A stretch of DNA of 13,193 bases. It comes from an uncultured Prosthecobacter sp. (GTDB lineage Bacteria > Verrucomicrobiota > Verrucomicrobiia > Verrucomicrobiales > Verrucomicrobiaceae). Position numbers and translations under genes: made by a program. Location: assembly GCA_947523045.1 (NCBI GenBank), contig CANNUR010000066.1:1-13193 (forward strand), in the 5' to 3' direction. How positions within the stretch are numbered: the first letter of the stretch is position 1; every line of letters starts with the position of its first letter. Of this stretch, positions 1 through 6,258 are shown piece by piece. The notes beneath the pieces are model-generated. The model saw nothing but the letters and a program-made list of their open reading frames with translations, did no database searches and was not told the origin of the DNA.

Positions 1-2202
1 CGGCGCAATGCCCTGGGGTTCGTGATGGAAAGCAGCGATCCGCTGGGTCACACGGCGCGGGTGGTGCGCGATCCGCTGCAGCGGGTGCGGCAGAGCTTCG
101 ATTCACTGGGGCGGCAAACGATTTACAGCTACGACAAGATCGGCCGGTTGATCGGTGTGGCGGAGCAGGGTGGGGGTTCCGTCAAGGTGGCTCGCGATGC
201 GCTGGGGAATGCCATCAAGATCACCGCGCCCAACGGCGGCTCGTGGAGCGGCACGTATCTGAAATCGGGCCGACTGGCCAAGCGTACGGACCCGCTCGGG
301 CGCAGCACCAGCCTCGGCTATGACAACCGCGGCCAGCTGGCCAGTCTGACTTATCCGGATGCGGCGACCTGCGGGCTAACCCTGGATGATGCCGGCAACC
401 TGACCCGCGCGCAGTTCAGCTCCGGGCCGGACCTGGTCTTTGGCTACGACGACCTCAACCGGTTGACGACGGCTGACGGCGTGGATTTGGCTTACGATGC
501 CGAGGAACGGGTGACGAGCTGCGCGCAAAACGGCAAGGCCTTCGGGGCGACTTATGACAACGGCGGCCGACTGCAGACGGTCAGCTATCACGACGGCGCC
601 CTCGTGGTGACTTATGCCTATGACAGTCGCAACCGCCTCACCGGGGTGACGGACAGCGCCGGCACGGACCTGGACTTTGCCTATGATGACGCGGGTCGCC
701 TAACCGGCATCACGCGCGCTTCGGGGGGAGTTGCTTCGACCTACACCTACGATGCGGCGGGTCGGTTGACGCGGATTCAGGAGGGCGGGTTCGTGGATCT
801 GCAATACGACCTCAATGCGGCGGGCGAGGTGGCGGCGGTCGACTACACGGCACCGGTGGTGCCGGAGGTGACAGCGGCGGCGCAGGCGCTGAAATTTGGC
901 AAGGCGGGCGAGATCGTCAGTCCGGGTTACGCCTACGACATGCTCGGGCGGATGACCTCCGCGCCGGGCGGGAAAGCCTATCAGTGGGATGGAGCCTCGC
1001 GACTGGTGCAGGCCGAGGGCGTGGAGTTCACCTACAACGGCCTGGGCGACTTGGTGACGCGCGAGGTGGACGGGCAGATGACGCGGTTTTACCATCATTA
1101 CGCACTGGGACTGGCGCCGATTGTGTATGAGGACCGGCCAACGGGCTCGGACCGGGCCTACGTGTGGACTCCGGGTGGCAGGCTGCTCTACAGCATGGAT
1201 TTGGGCAGCAACGAACCAACGTTTTATCACTTCGACCGGATGGGCTCGACGCTGGCCCTGAGTGATGATAGCGGGGCGGTGACCGACAGCTATGCTTACG
1301 GTCCGTATGGCGAGGCGCTGGCGCACAACGGCACGAGCACGCAGCCCTTCACATACATTGGCGCGTTTGGGGTGCGCGTGGAGGGGGCGCTCTACCAGAT
1401 GCGGGCGCGGTACTACGATCCGCAGACGGCGCAGTTTCTTTCGCGCGACCCGCTGCCGCCGCGGCTGCACGATGTCAAATCGTTCAACCCCTATGCCTAT
1501 GCCTCGCAGAATCCCCTGCGGTATGTCGATCCCCTCGGGATGAAGGATGATGTTTCGAGCGTGGTTGGAACCGTGTTTTCATCCATGAAGGAGCACAACA
1601 TCGGGGCGTATGCCTTTTGGTGGCTTGCAGAGGTTTTCCTGCTTCAGGATGAGAGGGTGAGAGAGGAAAATGCCCTCAAATATCGCAACCAGCTCTACAT
1701 GGAAAGCAGGCAGCGGGTGCTGGCGGATGCCGCTGCTCGGTTGGCGGCTTGGCAGGCCTCCCGACCCTCCCCCGCGCTGCCGGGGCACCCGGCTGTCTTC
1801 AACGGCGTTGATGGCAGCGGGCACAGCGATGCCCCCAGCTTTGCGGGAGGGGTGCACGTCGCCGTGGGGGATTTCGACGGCAGTGGCCGTCCACAAATCA
1901 TCCAGGCTGGCGGTGGCGGGCTTTTTCATGGCGGCGGAACGATCGAGATTTCCAATAGTACGGTGGCTGGCAACAGCGCCGATTCCGGGCCAAGCCAGAC
2001 TGAACTTCTCAATGCGATGCTGCTGCAGCATTTTCTCGCCGTCTACAACGCCCTGAAGGCCGCCGAGGACGCCCTGCTCATGGAGATGCAGCAATCCATG
2101 GGCGGAACCGAAGCCAAGGTTCGCGCCTACGAAGAACTCAAGCGTCAGCGCAAGGCCTTCGGCAAGATCATTCGCAGCCTCGGAGGCACGGTGCCGCGCT
2201 GA
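1..2202 (+). CDS. RHS/YD-repeat protein with RHS-associated core, 5' end outside window
   Basis: The frame is open from base 1 through the GTG at 22, and the residues before it (RRNALGF) continue the YD pattern, so this is the C-terminal part of a longer gene. About ten YD repeats are visible, such as SYDKIGRLIGV, AYDSRNRLTGV and TYDAAGRLTRI. The RHS-associated core follows: FDRMGSTLALSDDSG, then MRARYYDPQTAQFLSRDPL, ending in NPLRYVDPLG near base 1539. RHS proteins form beta-cocoon shells, are usually surface or secreted, and often carry a variable C-terminal effector released by cleavage near the DPxG motif. The tail here (about 1540-2199, 220 residues) starts helical, passes a Gly-rich segment with an FG-GAP-like stretch (VAVGDFDGSGRPQII) and a beta-helix-like stretch (IEISNSTVAGNSA), and ends in a charged helical region. 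I recognise no toxin motif in it. The stop lies 41 bases before the start of the next, also YD-containing, gene. The RHS assignment is firm; the role of the tail is unknown. Confidence 0.93.
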   Translation, partial: RRNALGFVMESSDPLGHTARVVRDPLQRVRQSFDSLGRQTIYSYDKIGRLIGVAEQGGGSVKVARDALGNAIKITAPNGGSWSGTYLKSGRLAKRTDPLGRSTSLGYDNRGQLASLTYPDAATCGLTLDDAGNLTRAQFSSGPDLVFGYDDLNRLTTADGVDLAYDAEERVTSCAQNGKAFGATYDNGGRLQTVSYHDGALVVTYAYDSRNRLTGVTDSAGTDLDFAYDDAGRLTGITRASGGVASTYTYDAAGRLTRIQEGGFVDLQYDLNAAGEVAAVDYTAPVVPEVTAAAQALKFGKAGEIVSPGYAYDMLGRMTSAPGGKAYQWDGASRLVQAEGVEFTYNGLGDLVTREVDGQMTRFYHHYALGLAPIVYEDRPTGSDRAYVWTPGGRLLYSMDLGSNEPTFYHFDRMGSTLALSDDSGAVTDSYAYGPYGEALAHNGTSTQPFTYIGAFGVRVEGALYQMRARYYDPQTAQFLSRDPLPPRLHDVKSFNPYAYASQNPLRYVDPLGMKDDVSSVVGTVFSSMKEHNIGAYAFWWLAEVFLLQDERVREENALKYRNQLYMESRQRVLADAAARLAAWQASRPSPALPGHPAVFNGVDGSGHSDAPSFAGGVHVAVGDFDGSGRPQIIQAGGGGLFHGGGTIEISNSTVAGNSADSGPSQTELLNAMLLQHFLAVYNALKAAEDALLMEMQQSMGGTEAKVRAYEELKRQRKAFGKIIRSLGGTVPR

Positions 2203-2243
2203 TGTTGCCCCACAGACCCACCCTTTTCCAAGCCAACACGGTT

Positions 2244-3473
2244 ATGAATCGCTTTTCAAGCCTGACTCTCCTCGGCCTGTTGCTGGTCTCCACTTCTCTC
2301 CAGGCCGCCCGCCTCACCTACCGCTACGACAGCGCCGGTCGCCTCACCGCGGTGAATTACGATGGGGAAAGCCGCACCGCGTACGGCTACGACCCGAACG
2401 GGGCGCTTGTCTCCAGAGTTGACTCGGTCACCCCGGATGCGGCACCACCGCCGCATTTGGCAGGTGTCTACCAGGGGCGGATCACGAATGCCACGCCAGA
2501 GGCGGCCAACAGTGGCATCCTCACCCTGAACCTGCTGGCCAGCGGTGCCTTCACGGGCAAATTCATCGTCGGCGGTGTCACTGTCACCTTCAAGGGCAGC
2601 TTTCTCGCCGATGGCAGCGCCGCGCCCATCGTGCTCAACGGCAAGCCGCCCTTCACCGGTTTGACGCTGACGCTCGACCTGCTCGCCGCGGCGCCGCGTA
2701 TCACCGGCACGCTTGCTGCCGACGGTTTTGATTCGGACGTTATGGCCGAGCAGGCGTTGTTCAATGCGAAGACGAATCCGTTGCCGGCCGGCTGGATCGG
2801 AAAATACACCGCGCTGTTTGCGCCCACCGAGGCCGGGGCCGGCATTCCCCAGGGCGATGGCTACGGACTGGTGACGGTCAAGAACACCGGCGGCCTCACT
2901 CTCGCCGGACGGTTGGCCGACAACACCGCCTTCACCCACGGCAGCCTGATTGTGGGCGATGGCAGCTGGCCCTTGTTCGTGCTGCTCTACAAGAAGACCG
3001 GGCTGCTCTCGGCGCAGGTGGCCTTCGTCACGGATCCCGGCATCAGCGATTTCGCGGGCACGGCGGACTGGCGGAAGCCGGAAACCCCGGGCCCGTTTCA
3101 CAGCGGTGCCTTCACCACGGAACTCGACTTCTTTGGGGCGCGCTACACGCCGCCGGCGACGGGCCAGCGCGCCCTGGCGGTGGCGGAGGGCCCGGAGAAT
3201 CTGCAACTCACCGCCAGCGGTGGGGGCCTTGACGAGGATCCCTATGAGCGGTTGCTCACGCTCGATGCGAAGAACAAGCTTCTGGTGCCTGTCGATGCGA
3301 GTGGCCTGAAACTCGGTCTGGTGTCTGCCAGCGGCCTGTTTACCGGCAGCTTCAAGGACGACGGCATCGTGCGCCCGGTCAGCGGGGTGCTTCTGCAGTC
3401 GCTCAATGTCGGCGCCGGCTTCTTTTCCGGCAGTTTTGAGGGCGGCCCAGTCGATCTCGTGCCTGCGCCCTGA
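2244..3473 (+). CDS. Secreted protein: short YD-repeat stub fused to a beta-rich domain
   Basis: The ATG at 2244 is preferred because it begins a typical signal peptide (MNRFSSLTLLGLLLVSTSLQAA); an in-frame ATG at 2202 overlaps the preceding stop as TGATG and would bury that signal. The protein has 409 residues. Residues 23-57 hold two YD units (LTYRYDSAGRLTAVNYDG, YGYDPNGALVSRV). After a Pro-rich linker comes a long beta-rich region (about 72-409) with G-rich strands such as AGVYQGRI, GAFTGKF, GDGYGLVTV and the ending GVLLQSLNVGAGFFSGSF. I associate this domain with extracellular proteins of Verrucomicrobia and relatives but do not know its Pfam name or function. It sits just behind the RHS gene in the same orientation. 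The signal peptide and the YD units make an immunity protein unlikely; a surface partner of the RHS protein, or a relic of a larger RHS gene, are both possible. Confidence 0.85.
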   Translation: MNRFSSLTLLGLLLVSTSLQAARLTYRYDSAGRLTAVNYDGESRTAYGYDPNGALVSRVDSVTPDAAPPPHLAGVYQGRITNATPEAANSGILTLNLLASGAFTGKFIVGGVTVTFKGSFLADGSAAPIVLNGKPPFTGLTLTLDLLAAAPRITGTLAADGFDSDVMAEQALFNAKTNPLPAGWIGKYTALFAPTEAGAGIPQGDGYGLVTVKNTGGLTLAGRLADNTAFTHGSLIVGDGSWPLFVLLYKKTGLLSAQVAFVTDPGISDFAGTADWRKPETPGPFHSGAFTTELDFFGARYTPPATGQRALAVAEGPENLQLTASGGGLDEDPYERLLTLDAKNKLLVPVDASGLKLGLVSASGLFTGSFKDDGIVRPVSGVLLQSLNVGAGFFSGSFEGGPVDLVPAP

Positions 3474-3476
3474 ACT

Positions 3477-3504
3477 CGGCCCGGCTTGAGTTTTGTCCGG
3501 GCCG
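3477..3504 (+). terminator. Perfect 8-bp GC stem-loop after the YD/beta gene
   Basis: CGGCCCGG at 3477-3484 pairs exactly with CCGGGCCG at 3497-3504 around a 12-base loop. It begins 3 bases after the stop of the YD/beta gene. No T-run follows the second arm, so it is not a textbook intrinsic terminator; it could stop or pause transcription, or protect the 3' end of the upstream mRNA. It also lies 18 bases before the ATG of the next gene, so in a read-through transcript it would sit in that gene's leader. Confidence 0.45.
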
Positions 3505-3522
3505 CGCGATGGATGGCCGCGC

Positions 3523-4242
3523 ATGCAGCCCGCTCCCGAACAACCCCACCCGCTCTCCGATCTCCTGCTCACCGTCGTTCTGCCGTCGGTCGTTCTGGAG
3601 ACGATGAGCCGCCCCGACCGACTCGGGCCTGCCTGGGCGCTGGGTGTTGCCCTGCTGCTGCCCATCGGCTTCGGCTGTTGGTGCTTTCACAAGAAGCGCG
3701 GCCTCAACTTTTTCTCCCTGCTCGGTCTGGCGGCGGTGATCTTCACCGGCGGTCTCGGCCTGCTCAACCTGAACGCCTTCTGGTTCGCCCTCAAGGAGGC
3801 GGCCTTCCCGGTGTTTCTCGGTCTCGCCTTCCCCCTCAGCTTTCGCTGGGGCAAGCCGCTGGTGACGGAACTGCTGCTCAATCCGCAGGTCATCAATCAG
3901 CCCCTGCTGGCGGCCTCGCTCGACACGCCGGAGAAGCGCGCCGGCCACGAGCACCTGCTGCGCCGGGCCTCCTGGGCCCTGGCCCTGACGATGTTCGCCT
4001 CGGCCCTCGCCAATGCCTGGCTGGTCCAGTTCTTCCTGGCTGGCACCGAACCCGGCAGCGAGGCCTACACCCAGGCCATTGGCCGGCAGAACTGGGTGGG
4101 TTTCATCGTCATCGGCCTGCCCATGATGGCCGTCACGGTCGGTCTGCTGCTGTGGGTGCTCAAGCGCGTCCAGCAACTCACCGGCCTCGAGCGCGACGAC
4201 CTGCTCAATCCCGGTCGCACGGTGCGGCGCCAGGTGGGCTGA
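3523..4242 (+). CDS. VC0807-type integral membrane protein
   Basis: The 239-residue product resembles the VC0807 family of conserved membrane proteins, whose function is not established. Recognisable features are the N-terminal LSDLLLTVVLPSVVLE segment, a TGGLGLLNLNAFWFALKEA stretch around residues 75-93, and a late helix pair. Hydrophobic segments lie at about 10-28, 36-52, 64-84, 92-106, 152-172 and 192-213, suggesting five or six membrane spans. The ATG at 3523 was chosen over an in-frame TTG at 3493 that would fall inside the upstream stem-loop. GGATGG lies shortly upstream and is at best a weak ribosome binding site. The gene ends 3 bases from the stop of the opposing lipoprotein gene. 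The family call is from memory of sequence patterns; the membrane nature is clear. Confidence 0.8.
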   Translation: MQPAPEQPHPLSDLLLTVVLPSVVLETMSRPDRLGPAWALGVALLLPIGFGCWCFHKKRGLNFFSLLGLAAVIFTGGLGLLNLNAFWFALKEAAFPVFLGLAFPLSFRWGKPLVTELLLNPQVINQPLLAASLDTPEKRAGHEHLLRRASWALALTMFASALANAWLVQFFLAGTEPGSEAYTQAIGRQNWVGFIVIGLPMMAVTVGLLLWVLKRVQQLTGLERDDLLNPGRTVRRQVG

Positions 4243-4245
4243 AGC

Positions 4246-4722
4246 TCACTGCGGGCCGCGCAGGAACTCGGTGACCCGGTCGTTGCGGAAGCTGACGCTG
4301 GCCGAGCGGTAGGGTACATAGGTGACCGAGCTGCCGTAGCCGCCCCAGTAGGGATCCCACGGGCCACAGTAGCCCCAGCCACGGCGCCAGCCGGGTGCGC
4401 CCCAGCCTCCCCAGCCCCAACCGCCGTAAAAGGTGTCGGTGTAGACCGGCTGGGAACCCAGGTAGGTCCACTGCTCGGTTTTCACCCCTTTCTGCACGCC
4501 CTCGGCGACCCCATCAGGCCGGCCCCAGGCGAGGAAGACCGCCTCCTGGGTCATGCCCTCGCGCAGGCGCCCCTGGCGGACCAGCAATTGGTCGGAGGGA
4601 CTCAGCTTGCCGAACAGGTCGGGGTTGCGTTCGATGCGCTTTTCCAGCGGACTGGCGCAGCTCGCCAGCAGGGCGAGGGCGCCGAGGCTGAGCGCAGCGC
4701 GCAAAAATCGGGGCAGGTTCAT
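4246..4722 (-). CDS. BamE/SmpA-like outer-membrane lipoprotein with Gly/Trp/Tyr-rich insert
   Basis: The ATG at 4722 gives a 158-residue protein with a lipoprotein signal: hydrophobic LGALALLAS followed by Cys22 (lipobox LLASC). Ala after the Cys suggests outer-membrane sorting. Residues 49-71 (RQGRLREGMTQEAVFLAWGRPD) match the SmpA/OmlA (BamE-like) pattern of a short helix with GMT..EV...G.P, and EQWTYLG and VSFRNDRVTEF look like the following strands. Between them, residues 95-135 form an unusual insert dominated by Gly, Trp, Tyr and Pro. BamE proteins assist outer-membrane protein assembly, but many lipoproteins share this fold, so a BamE function is not claimed. An upstream in-frame ATG at 4761 lies before the signal peptide and is rejected. 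The gene follows the GNAT gene by 63 bases on the same strand and may be cotranscribed. No Shine-Dalgarno sequence is visible. Confidence 0.8.
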   Translation of the reverse strand: MNLPRFLRAALSLGALALLASCASPLEKRIERNPDLFGKLSPSDQLLVRQGRLREGMTQEAVFLAWGRPDGVAEGVQKGVKTEQWTYLGSQPVYTDTFYGGWGWGGWGAPGWRRGWGYCGPWDPYWGGYGSSVTYVPYRSASVSFRNDRVTEFLRGPQ

Positions 4723-4760
4723 GGTGGGATTGGGGGTTGCAGGAAAAGACCGGCACAACA

Positions 4761-4784
4761 CCGGAGCCGTTCAAATTCGGCCGG
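4761..4784 (-). other. Imperfect stem-loop between GNAT and lipoprotein genes
   Basis: Read on the minus strand, CCGGCCG, then an AT-rich 8-base loop region, then CGG, two unpaired bases and CCGG, can fold into a bulged stem. It begins 1 base after the GNAT stop. There is no T-run. It may be a weak attenuator or processing site within the two-gene minus-strand unit, or chance in GC-rich DNA. Confidence 0.25.
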
Positions 4785-4785
4785 C

Positions 4786-5268
4786 TCAGAGGCGCATGGC
4801 AAAGTGGACCTGGCGGCCGATTTCCTGAAAGCCGCAGGAGGGATACAGGCTCTGGCCGACGACGTTCGAGGCCATGGTCTCGATTTTGGCGACCTTCAGG
4901 CCCTGCGCGCGGAAGGAGTCGAGCGCGTGATGGATCAGCCGGCGGCCGAGCCCGTAGCCACGTGCCGCTTCCACCACCGCGAGGTTGGGGATGCGGCCGA
5001 TCGAATTGACAGGGTCGACGCGGGTGGTGATGTAGCCCAGCACCTCGCCATCGCGTTCGGCGACGAAACAGCCCTGAGGATTGGCGGCGCAATCGTCGTC
5101 GATGTGATCGGCCTTGCGCGCCTTCCAGTCACGGCCATTCCAGACGCCCAGACGGTCCTCGAGCATCTGATCGAGCGCCACCGCGCCGAAGGAGTCGACG
5201 GTGATGCGGCGCAGGGTGTCGAGGTCGGAGGGGCGGTAGGGGCGGATCGCGATGGGGGATTCGTTCAT
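4786..5268 (-). CDS. GNAT-family N-acetyltransferase
   Basis: This 160-residue protein has the usual length of a single-domain GNAT enzyme, which moves an acetyl group from acetyl-CoA to an amine. The start IAIRPYRPSDLDTLRRI (residues 6-22) is a typical first strand and helix. Motif A lies at about 94-115 (PNLAVVEAARGYGLGRRLI) and contains the pyrophosphate-binding R-G-Y-G-L-G. Motif B follows at about 135-150 with Asn135, Tyr142 and CGF, close to the usual N...A..LY...GF. The ATG at 5268 is chosen because the reading frame further upstream looks non-coding and Arg/Pro-rich. The substrate cannot be told; the general form resembles RimI-type and small-molecule acetyltransferases alike. It is the first gene of a minus-strand pair and is divergent from the nitrilase gene. 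No Shine-Dalgarno sequence precedes it. Confidence 0.9.
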   Translation of the reverse strand: MNESPIAIRPYRPSDLDTLRRITVDSFGAVALDQMLEDRLGVWNGRDWKARKADHIDDDCAANPQGCFVAERDGEVLGYITTRVDPVNSIGRIPNLAVVEAARGYGLGRRLIHHALDSFRAQGLKVAKIETMASNVVGQSLYPSCGFQEIGRQVHFAMRL

Positions 5269-5405
5269 GGCGGGTCGGGACAACACACAACGCCCGCTTG
5301 GGCCGGCGCTTTTGCGGAAATCGTCTGGCAGTTCGGCGCGGGCTGGGGCAGAATCATTTAAACCGATCTTCCCCGCCAAGCCAAGCCCGCATCCGCCCAT
5401 TTGCC
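5269..5405. promoter_or_regulatory. Divergent intergenic region between GNAT and nitrilase genes
   Basis: This 137-base gap must hold the start signals for both outward-facing genes. The only AT-rich patch is GAATCATTTAAACC at about 5351-5364, roughly 40 bases before the nitrilase ATG. I could not find a convincing pair of -35 and -10 hexamers at 16-18 base spacing on either strand, so no specific promoter is called. Confidence 0.4.
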
Positions 5406-6188
5406 ATGTCTTTGCCCGTGCATCTCGTTCAGATGGAAGCCTGCTGGGAGGACAAGCCGGCGGCTTACGCCAAGGTGCTTAGTCTGCTGGCGGCGTCGCC
5501 GCCGGCGCCCGGTTCGCTGCTCGTCCTGCCCGAGATGTTCGCCACCGGCTTCAGCACCCGTCTGGAGGCGACCCTGGAACCCATCGACGGTCCCACCACG
5601 ACCTTCCTGGGCGAACTCGCCGCCACTTGGGATTGCGCCGTGGTCGGCGGCCTTGTGGTGCCCGGGACGGACGGCCGCGGCAGCAACCAGGCTCTGGCGG
5701 TGGCACCGGATGGACAGATCCTGGCGCGCTACACGAAGATGCACCCCTTTGCCTTTGGCGGCGAAACCGCCGTGCATGCGCCGGGGACGGCGCCGGTACT
5801 GTTCGAGTGGGGGGGGCTGCGCATCGCCCCGCTGATCTGCTACGACCTGCGCTTTCCCGAGGCCGCCCGCGCGGCGGTCGCCCTGGGTGCCGATGTGCTG
5901 CTCTATCTGGCCGCCTGGCCGGCCCGGCGCCAGCAGCACTGGCTTACCCTGCTGCAGGCGCGCGCCATTGAAAACCAGGCGTATGTGATCGGTGTCAATC
6001 TCTGCGGCCAGGACCCGCAGTTCAGTTATCCGGGTCATTCGCTGGTCGTCGATCCGCACGGAGTCATCATCGCCGATGCCGGCGGCCGGGAAACCGTGCT
6101 GACCAGCCGGCTGGAACCGGCGGTCGTGAGCGAGTGGCGCGCCCAGTTTCCGGCTCTGACCGAATTCCTGCAGGCGGAGCCGGGCTAG
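5406..6188 (+). CDS. Nitrilase-superfamily carbon-nitrogen hydrolase (omega-amidase-like)
   Basis: The 260-residue cytosolic protein has the complete catalytic triad of the nitrilase superfamily: Glu43 in LPEMFATGFS, Lys111 in RYTKMHPF, and the nucleophile Cys145 in LICYDLRFPE. The length and the LPEMF.TGF block resemble the YafV/Nit2 branch, which hydrolyses the amide of alpha-ketoglutaramate or alpha-ketosuccinamate in metabolite repair. The segment after the Lys (PFAFGGE) differs from the classical YafV form, so the exact substrate is uncertain. The ATG at 5406 sets the start; upstream in-frame residues are Arg/Pro/Ser-rich and look non-coding. No Shine-Dalgarno sequence is seen. The gene is divergent from the GNAT gene across 137 bases and lies 70 bases before the M3 peptidase gene. 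Confidence 0.9.
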   Translation: MSLPVHLVQMEACWEDKPAAYAKVLSLLAASPPAPGSLLVLPEMFATGFSTRLEATLEPIDGPTTTFLGELAATWDCAVVGGLVVPGTDGRGSNQALAVAPDGQILARYTKMHPFAFGGETAVHAPGTAPVLFEWGGLRIAPLICYDLRFPEAARAAVALGADVLLYLAAWPARRQQHWLTLLQARAIENQAYVIGVNLCGQDPQFSYPGHSLVVDPHGVIIADAGGRETVLTSRLEPAVVSEWRAQFPALTEFLQAEPG

Positions 6189-6205
6189 GCCGTCGGGGTT
6201 TCCGA

Positions 6206-6234
6206 TTGCGCCGCCGCCGCGGCGGTTCTAAGAC
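6206..6234 (+). promoter_or_regulatory. Candidate promoter of the M3 peptidase gene
   Basis: TTGCGC (6206-6211) and TAAGAC (6229-6234) are separated by exactly 17 bases, 24 bases before the ATG. The spacer holds the perfect palindrome CCGCCGCGGCGG (6214-6225). The -10 match to TATAAT is weak on its own. The call rests mainly on two other sites in this window (before 10822 and 12401) with the same -35 form, the same spacing and a GC dyad in the spacer. The palindrome could also act as a weak terminator for the nitrilase gene. Confidence 0.35.
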
Positions 6235-6258
6235 AGGTCCAGCCCCTTCACCCCGCGC

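Noticed and set aside
1..2202. CRISPR-like or tandem DNA repeats in the RHS region
   Set aside because: The repetition is at protein level (YD units); the DNA units differ in length and sequence and lack uniform spacers.
2202..2243. An immunity gene starting at the TGATG overlap with the RHS gene
   Set aside because: The extra 14 residues only hide a good signal peptide, and the product is an exported YD/beta protein, not a small cytosolic immunity protein.
2256..3665. A 469-codon minus-strand open frame opposite the YD/beta gene
   Set aside because: It crosses a gene boundary and the stem-loop, is rich in Arg and Gln, and shows no family resemblance, unlike the plus-strand product with signal peptide and YD motifs.
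5326..5340. TGGCAG...GCG resembling a sigma-54 promoter before the nitrilase gene
   Set aside because: The GG and GC elements are not at the required spacing; the expected GC reads CG.
6188..6258. Intrinsic terminator after the nitrilase gene
   Set aside because: The CCGCCGCGGCGG palindrome has no loop or T-run in either direction; it fits better as a dyad within the candidate promoter spacer.
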